64,000 nt of DNA from Plutella xylostella (taxonomy: Eukaryota > Arthropoda > Insecta > Lepidoptera > Plutellidae), in contig NC_063983.1 of assembly GCF_932276165.1 (NCBI RefSeq), positions 1,495,501 through 1,559,500 of the forward strand. Reading direction: 5' to 3'. Both the position numbers and the translations under genes were made by a program. This document shows positions 22,225 through 33,296 of this stretch, in pieces (the stretch's first letter is position 1; the number at the start of each line of letters is the position of its first letter). The notes under the pieces are model-generated. The model made no database searches and was not told where the DNA came from. It saw nothing but the letters and a program-made list of their open reading frames with translations.

Positions 22225-22439
22225 TCAAGCCGTAGACAAATGCAAGATCTTATTAATGACATCATAGTACTTCCCGAGCAGCCCGGCGTCGGTGCTGTTG
22301 CTCGGGGGGCACTGCTCTGCCCTCACACAGACTCCACTGTCATCCCTCAACAGACCCTCGTTGCAGACGCAGCCGGAGGTGCAGACCTGGAGGCAGAGGG
22401 GCTCAGGGTCGCTGCAGGTGGGCTGGCAGTAGTACATAC
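22225..22439 (-). CDS. TIL-domain protease inhibitor, terminal exon, copy C (intact)
   Basis: An exon with an acceptor at 22440-22441 and two bases before the first full codon, so it joins a phase-1 upstream exon. It encodes YYCQPTC, C-x3-C, GCVCNEG, GVC and EQC, the last eight of the ten TIL cysteines. A short tail follows (STDAGLLGKYYDVI...HLSTA, stop at 22225). TIL proteins block serine proteases by a loop that joins the central cysteines. No upstream exon is visible on this strand. The signal-peptide and first-cysteine exons at 2895-6607 have the right content, but they lie 16-19 kb away on the other strand. Copies A, B and D are decayed or cut. Whether this exon is still spliced to anything is unknown. 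Confidence 0.72.
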
Positions 22440-22450
22440 CTAATGTATAA

Positions 22451-22643
22451 TCCTACTTCATACCTAATATTATAAAGGCGAAAGTGTATGTTTGTTACTT
22501 CTTAACGTCAAAACCGCTGAACCGATTTAAACGAAATTTGGTATGGAGTTAGCTAACACCCTGGATTAATAAATAGGCTTTTTATCGCGGAATTCCCACG
22601 GGAAAACTTTTTAAGCCGAAGCGAAGCTCGCGGGAACACCTAA
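22451..22643 (+). mobile_element. Short non-autonomous Helitron (193 bp)
   Basis: It starts TCCTACTTCATACCTAATATTATAAA and ends 'gaagctcgcgggaacacCTAA', preceded by A and followed by T. It has the same subterminal motif as the 1.6-kb Helitron at 4266-5883 but no internal cargo. Confidence 0.72.
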
Positions 22644-23099
22644 TATACCCATATATTTATATTGTCTACGGTATAACTATCCTCTTCCCCCCGGACCTCG
22701 ACTTTGAGTTGACGTGTTTGACTTGCTGCCAAATTTTTGGTTAAATTAAATACGACATTTTAAATAAATTAACGTAAATAATACTCAGTAATTAACAAGG
22801 AGCGCATAAAACCAGAGGAGGTCGGCGAACGAGTGGACAGTCCGCGCAAGCTCCGCATGACGCATCGCATCGCATAGCATCACGTCATCGTGAGGGACAG
22901 AGATAGTCTACGTGCCAGCTTCTCCGCTCACCGCGTCATCAATAGTCATCACGCTACTACTACGTGTATAGCCCCGCCCACAAATCCGGTTAGTTAATGC
23001 CACTTACTTGCCTCTCTCCGATCCTGGTAACTTGCTGCGACGTCGCGCCGCCTGCCGCGCCGCATTTTTAACTAGGTACTTACCTATCTGCCACATATA

Positions 23100-23966
23100 A
23101 TGCCGATTAACCACTCTCCAAAAGCAGCTAAAAGTTCCCTTACGCATTATGATTCCGATCCCAGCATCTCTACTGTTTCGGATTCTGACCTGGCTACAAA
23201 TGTTTCTGTACGTAATGCAAAACGTAAATTTGGCGAACTTCAAAAAGAGGATCTTGTCGAAATTAAAGAACTTGCTAAATCTCAAGATTGCAAGATTACC
23301 CTATTGATAGCAAGTATAGATTCAATAAAGCAGCAAAACTCAGACATTAAATCGTCACTGGAATTTATGTCGGCTAAGTATGATGAAGCCATGAATAAAA
23401 TTGCGGAAATGGAACATAAATGCCGTCAAAATCATCAGTACATCTTAAGTCTCGAGGAGAAATTGGAGAACGTGGAACGTAACCGCCGCTCTGCTAGTCT
23501 AGAGATAAAAAACATTCCCAAATTGCCTACGGAAAACAAAGAGAGTTTGTTATCTATCGCCACCCTTACCGGAAAGGCAATTGATGTTCCAATAAAAGAA
23601 GGTGACATCCGTGATATTTTTCGTGTGAACACAAAGTCTGATTCGAAACCTATCGTGGTAGAACTAAATAGCGTAATCTTGAGAGATAAAATCCTGAAAG
23701 GTGCGAAACAATTCAATAAGTTAAATGATAATAAATTGAATACTGAGAACTTATCGCTTGCTGGCCCTAAAAAACCTGTTTATGTGGTCGAAAATCTCAC
23801 GGCTCAGACGAAAAAAATATACACCAAAACCATTGAGTTTGCGAAGGAAAATGGGTATAAATTCAAATGGACGTCCCACGGGAAAGTCTACCTAAGGAAA
23901 GATGAAGGAATGCCGGCCTTCAGAATCGATACTGAAGCTGATCTCTTAAAGCTCTCTAAAAAATGA
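23100..23966 (+). CDS. LINE ORF1: coiled-coil RNA-binding protein with FP25-like domain
   Basis: 288 residues. Residues about 70-130 form a long heptad-patterned coiled coil (…LASIDSIKQQN…, …EEKLENVERN). It is followed at about 135-280 by the domain found in baculovirus FP proteins and in ORF1 of many insect LINEs (SLEIKNIPKL, IRDIFRVNTK, PIVVELNS, VYVVENLT, NGYKFKWTSHGKVYLRKDE). No PHD finger is present, unlike ORF1 of the antisense LINE. Role in the family: binding of element RNA during retrotransposition. The start is the first ATG after the 5' UTR. The frame is intact. Confidence 0.82.
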   Translation: MPINHSPKAAKSSLTHYDSDPSISTVSDSDLATNVSVRNAKRKFGELQKEDLVEIKELAKSQDCKITLLIASIDSIKQQNSDIKSSLEFMSAKYDEAMNKIAEMEHKCRQNHQYILSLEEKLENVERNRRSASLEIKNIPKLPTENKESLLSIATLTGKAIDVPIKEGDIRDIFRVNTKSDSKPIVVELNSVILRDKILKGAKQFNKLNDNKLNTENLSLAGPKKPVYVVENLTAQTKKIYTKTIEFAKENGYKFKWTSHGKVYLRKDEGMPAFRIDTEADLLKLSKK

Positions 23967-24348
23967 CTAGCCAGTCTGATCGGCGAGAATTATGTTTATG
24001 CATGTTTTTTTCATACAGTATTTATCTACACTTCATTGCATGTTGAGCTATTGAGCTTTAGGGATAAATTGCATATTTTCTGTAAATTCAATTATACTGG
24101 TCATTCCATTGTACTAGGTCATTCAACCACATGCCTTAAAAAAATCAATTTACTATTGTGCACACAAGCTTTTTTCAACCGATTCAAAAGGAATAGCATG
24201 AGTTCTGAAAGCATGTTAATATATATACATAACATTCGATAGTTTCAGTACCTCCATAAATAACATTGATAATATTAAGATCTCCCAGGCAAATATATGT
24301 CCCCCTGAACACTGTAAATTATTTTTCCCTGATCCAAACTTATGTAGA

Positions 24349-25936
24349 TTGAACATTATAACTCAGAATATTAGAAGCATTAAGTGTAATATGGCCAGCT
24401 TTCAGACCCTCATAGCAAGAATTAGTCTGGACTTTGACATTATTATCCTTACTGAATGTTGGCTGTCTGTTTGCCCCAAAGAACTTATACCTAAACTAGA
24501 TGGATTTAAATATTTTTGCAATGAGAAATTTTCGAACCAGAATGATGGAGTGGTGGTTTATTTCAAAAAAGAACTGAATCTACAATTTTATGAACCGGAC
24601 TTTGATGAAGGTAACTGCTTAGTCCTTAGATCCAAAGATAATGACACAGCCATAATTTCTATTTACCGATCGCCGTCCTATAGAAATAATTATAAATTTA
24701 TTAAGTCCTTAAATTCAGTTTTAAACGATACAAAATCCTGTCAGAATGTTATAGTTATAGGAGACATAAATATTGACATTAAGGACTCAAGCTCTGATTC
24801 ACTATCTCCGGAGTACATAGAGATTGCACACTACCATGGATTATTTCCAGCACATTGTTTACCTACACGCCTCTGCAACTGTCTTGATCACGTACTGGTT
24901 AAAACTAAACTACCATCTCTTACACTAGTTATACCAGCATCTGTTACTGATCACAGTGCGGTTCTTTTCTCTCTCCAGCATCGCCTGAGTAAAAGTGTCG
25001 ACGACGAGAGAGTGATAACCAAAATCGATCACGAAGGGCTATCTAAAACTATGAGTGCTCTCAATTTGGATAATATATACCAAACTTCTGATCCTAACTG
25101 TGCTGCATCTCTGCTTGTGGAGACATTGCAAGAAGCTATATCTACAAATAGTAAGAAGTGTAGAGTACCCAGACGTCAGAAGCCCTTAAAGCCATGGATA
25201 ACTCCAGGCTTGCTCCGCTGCATGAGGCATAGGGACAAACTACACACTAGGCATAACGCATCGCCTGAAAATGAAGAGCTTAAAACAATATACGCTAGAT
25301 ACCGTAATTTTTGTAATGGTTTGTTACGGAAACTAAAAAGAGCCTATCAAAAAAACGAGTTGGAGTGTGCTGGTTCTTCCAGTAAAAAACTATGGGCCGC
25401 TATTAAAAATATTGCTAACATGAGTAACTCATGTAAGGATAAAACTTGTGACCTGTTAAAAGCTAATTTGACTCCATCCGAAGCCGTTGAAAGGTCCAAT
25501 GCCTTCTTCGCTAATGTTGGGAAAACTTTAGCAGATAAAATTACTCCCCCCTCGACTCCCTTTGATTTTTCACCATACCTTACCTCGACTCCGGAACTAG
25601 GTTCCTTTGTTCTGCTGGACACTGATGAGAATGAAGTTGAAAGGCTTATACTTAACCTACGAAGTGACTGTGCCGTGGGATGGGATAGGATCTCGGCTAC
25701 ATTTCTAAAATCATACAAGGATAAACTGGTAGAGCCAATAACTTACATCTTTAATCTTTGCCTAGCCTCAGGTGTGTTTCCGGCTGTCTTTAAAAAGTCG
25801 TTGATTTGTCCTGTCCACAAAAGTGGTGATGGAGACTGTGTCAACAACTATCGCCCTATCTCTATTCTTACTGCCCTCTCAAAAATTCTGGAAAGAATAA
25901 TAAATAATAGACTGGTTAAATACCTGGAGGATAATA
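24349..25936 (+). pseudogene. LINE ORF2, endonuclease and first part of reverse transcriptase (interrupted)
   Basis: An apurinic-type endonuclease occupies about the first 210 codons (QNIRSI, ILTECWL, NQNDGVVVYF, IYRSPS, VIGDINIDI, LDHVL, VTDHSAV). It is followed by a linker and reverse transcriptase motifs AVGWDRISA, CPVHKSG and NYRPISIL. The frame is open upstream to about 24211 without a convincing ATG, so the true start is uncertain. It stops being LINE after codon 'aat a' at 25936, where the DIRS-like element begins. It continues in frame at 30992. No disabling mutation other than the insertion is seen. Confidence 0.85.
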
Positions 25937-25980
25937 GACCTGTTTTGCATTACAACAAAACAGATATTATGTGTATGAAG

Positions 25981-26154
25981 AAACACACAGCGTTGAGTGA
26001 AGAAGCAATTATTTGATTTCTTAGTATAAATAGGAAAAAATGGGTTTTTACATACCAATCTGCTGTATTTTCCTCTCTTTCACTTTAGCCAGTGGACAGT
26101 GCAGTCTAGAATCTGGATTCTACTCTGTGACGCGCTGTCAAATTTCTGACATAG
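25981..26154 (+). repeat. Left inverted terminal repeat of the DIRS-like element
   Basis: Matches 30801-30974 in reverse complement, from aaacacacagcgttgag to aaatttctgacatag. Confidence 0.9.
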
Positions 26155-26187
26155 TAGTCTTCAAAACTCACCTGCAAGCCGTTGCTG

Positions 26188-26285
26188 CAACGCTGTGTGT
26201 TTCTTCATACACATAATATCTGTTTTGTTGTAATGCAAAACAGGTCTATTATGTGTTCTTTCGAAACACACAGCGTTGAGTGAAG
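26188..26285 (-). repeat. Internal complementary region: inverted copy of the joined ends
   Basis: Read on the minus strand it is …cgctgtgtgtttcgaaagaacac, ATAATA, gacctgttttgcattac…gtgtatgaagaaacacacagcgttg. The first part equals the right end of the element, the last part equals the left end, and the six bases between them equal the flanking repeat. It diverges from both terminal repeats beyond these limits. Confidence 0.88.
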
Positions 26286-28039
26286 ACTTGTTTGTTATCT
26301 GCTGGTGAAAGAGATTAGAAAATCTAAACGCTATGTGATCTCCTTTTAGGTAAAATATACCTAAAATATAATAAAGATTCCTGTTAGACAACATCATAGT
26401 TGTAAAGGAATCATACTTAAAATGCACCATCATCATAAAGGTACTTGCACCTAAAAGAAAAAAAAAAAAAAAAAAAAATTAATTAAAAACAAAATTTATA
26501 AGTACATAGGTACTCTAGTTAATGATCAATAGGTGTGTATCCACTACATACCTAGTGTGATACACAACATGTCACATACTTACCTACACTTATGATCTGT
26601 AAGTATGTTGCTAATGGGATCATAAATCATACCATTATTAATTTAAGTAAGTATAACATAAATAAGCCAATTTCTTATCAAATTAAAGTTAGAACTAGTA
26701 AAGGACCAATCCAGGTGTGAGGAATACCTAATAGCATAGAAAAAGACAATAGAAAATATTAAATTTTACATCATTGTCTTTATAAAAGTACCTATCAATT
26801 TGTATTACATAGGCCCTCTAGGTAATACATAACCATAGGTAATTTGTACCTATTAGGTAGTCATACATATTATTAGGTAGTATTCCTTTTTAGTTGAAGT
26901 AAAATTGAACTTTATAAAGCACAGAAATATGGATTGTATTAGACTTATGTCACTGCACCACCCTTGCTAGGTAGTTGAATAGCCTACTGCAATAGGATTA
27001 CATGACAGCTGTCTAATGTGTACACTATCATAATTTTCGTTTTGAGATAACTATACATGGGTGATGACTAGTCTCTAGGTACACGGAAAAATTTATAGAT
27101 GTACCAATTTCAATCAAACATGACAAATTTTACCAAGATTTTACAGGACCAACAGTCTTTAAAAAGTCAAGCCTGCATGTAGGTAGCAACCTACTTAAGT
27201 AAAAGGCCAGTTAGAATAGAAACAGCTTTTGTACAGCTATTAGGCTTACACCCTTCTCTCAGGTTGAAATATAAAGTTTCAGAACCGCACATCATCTCTA
27301 TCTATACTTGATAAACAATTTACTACTGCAATATAATCCACCATAAATGCAAGTAAACACTTTATAGGGACTATTCAATAGCCCAACCAATATGGATAAT
27401 TGGATAGGTATTTTCACAGCCATCAGTCATAGGCTCCACATGATGTAGGTATATGGTATACATATAAAAATCAATATAATATAGGCACCTTACCAGATAG
27501 ATCCTTAGAAAGGCTCATAAAGGCCAAATGTTAACACAACTTGGTGAACAAAAGTCCAGGACAATAATAGGCACTTAGACTTGTAGCTATCTCATGTTTG
27601 TACTCTCCAGAGACTACAAACTTGTGCAATGTGGGTAATAGAAAGTTACCTGGGCAAAATCATTTGACAACCACCTGCCATGTGGGTACACTAGATGAGG
27701 AGTACTCAAATCCGGGCTCAAACAATATCAGCCAACATAGTGGTAAAATATGTGCTGTGGCATACACCTTGTATAGGTGATATTAATGCCAATGTCTACT
27801 GAATAAACATTCATTCTGAAGTCAACTTTACTGTTGTAATCACTGAGCTCTTCCTTATGGCAAGCCTGTGTTAGCTATTAAGACCAAATTAAATTCAGAA
27901 AAAATATGTATTGTATGCAATATTAAGTATAGGCACAATACAAGAGCTCACCTTTAAGATAGAAGATATGAGATCTCAGGTTATGTCTTTCAAGAAAAGA
28001 TCCCTGAAAAAGTAAGCAAGTTACAACACAATATATTAG

Positions 28040-28200
28040 ATTGAAAATGTGTAACTCTAGCTGCCAAGGCGCAGATGCTTCAACATCAACCCATCACGTC
28101 CCTACTGCTGGGGAACGGGTCTCCTTTCAATGAAGGAAGGGCTTGGGCCTAGAAAGCTGCTTCATCAGCTTTCATTATGTTTGGCCACTGCATATCAATA
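28040..28200. repeat. Lepidopteran interspersed repeat fragment
   Basis: The stretch 'caacccatcacgtccctactgctggggaacgggtctcc' is a repeat motif I associate with lepidopteran intergenic DNA. It has no coding content and its ends are not clear. It lies in the interior of the DIRS-like element. Confidence 0.4.
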
Positions 28201-28654
28201 ATCAAATGTCCCAATAGCACATGGCCTCCGCGGCAACAATCTTGTCATTATGGGTTTAGCCAGAAACCGTTAAGTGGTGTTATTTGTAAAAATAAATAGG
28301 GATGTGATGGTGGTCCCATGCTATCCCCACTGGAAAGGGAGGATTTCCCAACCTGTTTGGGCTGTGCTTTGTTCTGGCGGGCAGCTGCTTTGGTAAAAAG
28401 GGGAAAAAATTGGCAATTCACCTTTTTATGAGTGGATTATGCCTATTATCAGTTTTAAACTGTAAGACTTATGGATGCAATAAATGATTGAGTATTAAGT
28501 ATTGAAACTCCCATAAATTCTTGCTTAAAAACCCCAAATAGCTACAAAGTCAAGGGTATGACATGAACAACTTTGAAAAAGTTATAATCATGAAAAAATA
28601 TTACAGATAGAAAGTAAATAGTTAATTATCTTTATGTCATAATAAAATAAGTAC

Positions 28655-29330
28655 AGTTAAGTTCACCAGAGCCCATGGCTTTTCGACTGGTTAAAAGCTA
28701 TACAAATGGTTGTTAAACATCATAATATTTGCATATATAATTGCAAAAACTTGGTGGCAATGCATTTTAGTTTACCAGAGCCCATGGCTTTTCGACTGGT
28801 TAAATGCTATATAAAACGGTTGTGAACCATCATAAACTTCGCATATATAGGTATCCCATGAACAATGTGTGTGAATAATTGCCGATACCATATAAGATTT
28901 TACCTCTCCGCGAGGAAGGTTCCAGCAATTATGCAAATATAATATAATACATTTTAATTCACCAGTGCCATAAACAGCATTTCGACTGGTCAATGTATTA
29001 CAATGAACTTATGTTCCAGCAATTATGCAAATATAATATAATACATTTTAATTCACCAGTGCCATAAACAGCATTTCGACTGGTTAATGTATTACAATGA
29101 ACTTATAAGTTCAAACCTTCATAAACTTTGCATAAAATCCCCAGTAATTAGGTACTTGAAGATGGGTCCGACACCACCAATGTGTGTGTCATCAATAATA
29201 TTGCAGTTAGTAACTGCTACATTTAACTTTCCGAAAGTTTAATGAAATTATGCAAAGTTAAAATACATTATGAGATGATCCATGAGTTCATCATAGCCAG
29301 TGCCTATCAGCATTTAGACTGGCAATGTAT
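28655..29330. repeat. Array of hairpin repeats (ACCAG...CTGGT) in the DIRS-like element
   Basis: Four copies of a unit with short complementary arms (accag…cgactggt) start near 28659, 28770, 28959 and 29050. A degenerate fifth lies near 29300. They are separated by AT-rich spacers that repeat 'cataaactt(c/t)gcata' and 'caattatgcaaatataatataat'. Copies three and four are almost identical over about 90 bp. Non-coding. Confidence 0.7.
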
Positions 29331-29399
29331 TTTGTTGCTCTGTCCATTACACCCGCATGTAAAATGACATAATATGTATACCTAGGTAATAGGTAAATA

Positions 29400-29580
29400 G
29401 GAATAAAAAGGCCACGAGCCAGTTTAAATCCTGTGGGTGAGCAAAAAACAACATATTTATATGTATACATACATGTTGTAAGAAGTTATTATGGTTAATA
29501 GGGGCCCCGAGCCAGTTTTAAATGCTATGTGAGCATAAAACAACATGTATACATATAAGTTGTAAGAAGGTATTATGGTA
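29400..29580. repeat. Two-copy direct repeat (about 85 bp)
   Basis: 'cgagccagttt(t)aaat…gtgagca(t)aaaa(c)aacat…tgtaagaag' occurs at about 29413 and again at about 29508. Non-coding, inside the DIRS-like element. Confidence 0.6.
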
Positions 29581-30800
29581 AAAACCTATAAGACAACAAA
29601 AGTTGTAAATATAGGGATAAATATTAGCCAAGAGATTTTATAAATTATAATCTCATCAACCCATCCGCTAGGTCAAACTTTGCTACTGGCTTAAGCCATT
29701 GGTTGCAAGTCAATATTGTCAACCACAGCACTGCATGTCATATTTAATTTATTTTAAGATGACAGTCTCAATAGTGAAACTGCTAATATAAGTGTAAAGT
29801 TCTCTGTATAATATACACACGACTGCAAATCCCCGAAGGGGTAGTCAGAGGTGACCCACATAAGGGCATAAATAGTGACTTATTTTCATTGTGTCACCCT
29901 TCATAAACACTTGGTAAATAAATAATGTAATCAACAAATTACAAATATTTTGCGACAACACATCTATGCATGCAGCAATCAAAAGGTTGGTAAGTATATT
30001 ATGTAGATAGGTAGGTACATGTTAACTAATTAATACCAGATGTGAAAATATTTTCAAACTTGTGAAACCACGCATCAATACCATGTTTAGAATTGAAACA
30101 TTTAAATTCAAAGTAAGCAGTGTATAGGTTATAAACCCAACAACCAAAGGTCTAACAAGCATCTGTAGCCCATCTGAGAGGCTTCCTAATGCTAGATAAC
30201 ATGGCATTAAATGAATAGGAACAAACTTAAATGTTCTCATATAAGTAAGCATTCTCTTATGAGAATTTTTAGCTTTACCAAATGGAGTTAAACTATGTAA
30301 ATACAGTATGTAACAACGTAAATACTATTTGAATAAAGAAACACCATTGAACAGAGCTGGTTTCTGGTTTAAAGATATAGGCACAAAGATAAAATATCAT
30401 TTGTAAATTGCAATGTTTTTGTACCGAATTCATGCGTGAAATAGTTTTCTGACTTACTCAGTTCAGACTTCGAAGGTAGGTATGAATCCAATTGCTGGAG
30501 AGCATATTTCACACTATCACAGAGATTTATCATAATATCTTCATGTAATCTTGTGATCTTCTCGGTTTTCTGAAAAAAATATTAATACCGGCCCGCGGGC
30601 TGAGCGTCGGTAGCGGCGCGAAATTATTTTTTGTACATTGGCGAAAAGTACGATGTCTCATACAGAGTTTTTTATACATTAAGTGAATTAACACTTTTAT
30701 TGATTGTTTTATTCCACAAACACGAATATTATCATGGATTATTAGTAAAAAATCCATTTTCAAAAATGTATAAACGCGTTTGATTCAAGAAATCAAAAAG

Positions 30801-30974
30801 CTATGACAGAAATTTGACAGCGCGTCACAGAGTAGAATCCAGATTCTAGACTGCACTGTCCACTGGCTAAAGTGAAAGAGAGGAAAATACAGCAGATTGG
30901 TATGTAAAAACCCATTTTTTCCTATTTATACTAAGAAATCAAATAATTGCTTCTTCACTCAACGCTGTGTGTTT
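30801..30974 (-). repeat. Right inverted terminal repeat of the DIRS-like element
   Basis: The partner of 25981-26154, followed by the 11-nt extension cgaaagaacac and the flanking ATAATA. Confidence 0.9.
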
Positions 30975-30991
30975 CGAAAGAACACATAATA

Positions 30992-32247
30992 AGCTAATAT
31001 CAGAAAATCAGTTTGGATTCCGTACGAGAGTGTCAACTGAAGATGCCGTCCATGACTTAACTGACCACATATCTAGCCATCTAGATAAAGGAAAAAAATG
31101 CCTCTCTATCTTCCTTGATTTGGCCAAGGCGTTTGACACAGTCTCTATCCCGCTCTTACTGAACAAGTTGGAGTCACTCGGTGTAAGGGGTACCCAGCTC
31201 TTTTTATTACGCGACTACCTCTCTCATCGATCTCAATGTGTGAAAATAGGCAATTTCATCAGTAGCGCCCTCCCCGTATCCTACGGTATACCCCAGGGGA
31301 GTATTTTAGGTCCTACCCTATTTTTGGTGTACATAAATGACCTCAGCCGACTTAAATTGTACAAAGGCAGAGTCTCATCTTTTGCGGATGATACAGTTTT
31401 AAGTTTTAACTCTGACACCTGGGAGGAGGTTTTTCATCTGGCCCAAACCGGTTTTAATATAGTCTGTAACTGGTTAAATGAAAATGTGCTGACACTAAAT
31501 GCGGACAAGACTAAGTACATCACCTTCTCCATCTCTGGTCTTACCCAACCAGATCGTGGAGAACTGATAGCGCACTCTTGCAAAAACAATAATAACGATA
31601 TTGTATGCCACTGTAAATCTCTATTGAGAACGGACAATATCAAGTACCTGGGCGTAATTATTGATAAACACCTCAACTTTAAAGACCATGTACAGTTTTT
31701 GACTTCCAAAGTGCGCAAACTTATTTACATTTTCAAAAACTTGCGTCACGTTGCTAAGTTTACTGTCATTAAAACCGTATACTACGCACTATGTCAGTCT
31801 TTAATTTTATATTGTATAACAACATGGGGTGGTACATATAAGACTACTCTTTTAAACCTTGAGAGAGCTGTTAGAGCTATACTGAAGGTTAGTACATTTC
31901 GTCCATTTACTTTCCCAACGATTGAACTCTACAAATCCTGCAAAGTATTGAGCGTTCGACAACTATTTATCTCTCAAACTATTCTTAGGAAACACTCACT
32001 CATATGCTATAATAAAGCTTTGACCCAACACAGGAGAAGACCTTTTTTATTTCCTTACCCTGAATCACGTAAAACCAGTTTTGCCAATAGATTTTTCCCT
32101 TTTATGGGTACATTCCTTTATAACAAAATTAATCTCGTGCTGAAAATACACGACCTTACGAGAAGAGAATGTAAAAAAACTTTGTTTGCATGGTTGAATG
32201 ACTTAAATTATGACAGTACTGAGAATATTCTGGTTATAGTCAAATAA
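30992..32247 (+). pseudogene. LINE ORF2, rest of reverse transcriptase (interrupted)
   Basis: Continues the frame of 24349-25936. Motifs in order are QFGFRTRVSTEDAV, FLDLAKAFDTV (motif A Asp), PQGSILGPTLF (motif B), SFADDTVL (catalytic F-A-D-D), LNADKTK and IKYLGVIID. The conserved LINE tail follows (ALCQSLILYCITTWGG, LERAVRAILKV, LFAWLNDL) to a stop at 32247. The catalytic residues are intact. The split protein cannot be made as one chain while the insertion is present. Confidence 0.85.
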
Positions 32248-32849
32248 AACTTTTTACCAACGTAAACCTCTTATAATATTATATAATACTTATACCTATA
32301 CTATAATTTGCACCTACTATGCTTTGATGATTACTTGCTGTCCTTTTCCTTGTCAACTTAATTACAAAAACATATTATCATTTATAAATTTGTAATTGGT
32401 AGCTTCTGTTTATGCACCTGTTGGAAGAAACCTGGTGCCTGAGATACAGGTTAACACCTAGTTCAGGTATCAGGGGTGAGTAGTTATTATTATAAATTTT
32501 AAGTCCTGTTAACATACAAATGATAACTTGTATAAGTAAGATAATTACTTTAATTACCTAGATATTAAAACTTAGTTTTAAGTGACTGTAACTAGGCTTA
32601 AAATCTGTGTTTTTTAATTCATTAAATAAATTATTATTATTATTATTAAAAAAAAAAAAAAAAAAAAAACTATGAACGATAGATAAAAGGTCACAACCTG
32701 GTCATAACTCAATACATATTTAATAGATAGATAGAATACACTTTATTTGTACACCATGAAAGTATAATAAAATTTACAGGTTGGAACTAACTAATTTAGG
32801 GTAGGTAGGTACAAAAGGCGGTTAATTTTTTTTTCTAAAACCACACCCC

Positions 32850-32965
32850 TCAAGCCGTAGACAAATGCAGAATCTTATTAATGACATCATAGTACTTCCC
32901 TCGCAGCCCGGCGTCGGTGCTGTTGCTCGGGGGGCACTGCTCCGCCCTCACACAGACTCCACTGT
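32850..32965 (-). pseudogene. TIL terminal exon, copy D (5' part removed)
   Basis: Reads in frame from DSGVC to the usual tail and stop (32850-32852). The beginning of the exon is cut off at 32965 by the 3' end of an antisense LINE. The flanking unit (32674-32849) matches the units of copies A-C, so it is the fourth member of the tandem array, now separated by the LINE at 22681-32667. Confidence 0.72.
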
Positions 32966-33238
32966 AATAAATAATAATAATAATAAAGTTTATTTCAATA
33001 AAAAATAGCAACAACGTTACAGACTTAATCTAGACAAAATAGGTTGAACAAATGCGTTGTGAGTTGAACCATCATAACCCTAAGCTAGGAATGATCCTGT
33101 ATTATAGGGTTATGATGTTTCTCCGATATAATGAAACAGTAGTAGGTACTTATACAAAATAAATTTAAGTAACGCCGTAACTTGATTTAGGATTAAAATA
33201 AGAGTGTGTGCCTACGTTGTAAGTGTATGACTCTGAGT

Positions 33239-33239
<1 letters not shown>

Positions 33240-33295
<56 letters not shown>
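33240..33295. repeat. (GT)n microsatellite
   Basis: About 25 near-perfect GT dinucleotides in the 3' UTR of the antisense LINE. Confidence 0.92.

Positions 33296-33296
<1 letters not shown>

Larger units (their letters stand above)
25937..30985 (-). mobile_element. DIRS-like non-autonomous element (5049 bp, no coding capacity)
   Basis: Flanked by ATAATA at 25931-25936 and 30986-30991. It has 174-bp inverted terminal repeats (25981-26154 and 30801-30974) with one visible difference. Outside these are unequal unique extensions, 44 nt at left and 11 nt at right. An internal segment (26188-26285) is the reverse complement of the right extension, ATAATA and the left extension joined together. Inverted repeats with extensions plus such an internal complementary region are the defining layout of DIRS retrotransposons, which move through a circle using a tyrosine recombinase. 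No reverse transcriptase, RNase H or recombinase frame is present, so it would depend on a partner. The orientation is inferred from the position of the internal region near the left end. A densovirus-like or ordinary TIR transposon is the alternative. Confidence 0.62.
22681..32667 (+). mobile_element. Full-length LINE (CR1/Jockey-type) hosting a 5-kb insertion
   Basis: The target duplication AACTAT is at 22675-22680 and 32668-32673, inside a TIL-array unit that continues on both sides. The element has a 420-bp 5' UTR, ORF1, ORF2, a 380-bp 3' UTR and a (TTA)n plus poly(A) tail at 32625-32667. Without the nested element it is about 4.9 kb. ORF2 is cut at 25936|30992. The insertion plus one duplication is 5055 bp, a multiple of three, and the frame matches on both sides. 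Confidence 0.88.

Noticed and set aside
21201..22443. Plus-strand proteins in the TIL array
   Set aside because: They lie antisense to the TIL terminal exons; only the minus strand keeps the cysteine pattern and the acceptor.
25937..30985. Integrated densovirus (about 5 kb with long inverted terminal repeats)
   Set aside because: Size and terminal repeats fit, but there is no NS or VP-like frame on either strand, and the internal copy of the joined ends is a DIRS feature, not a parvovirus one.
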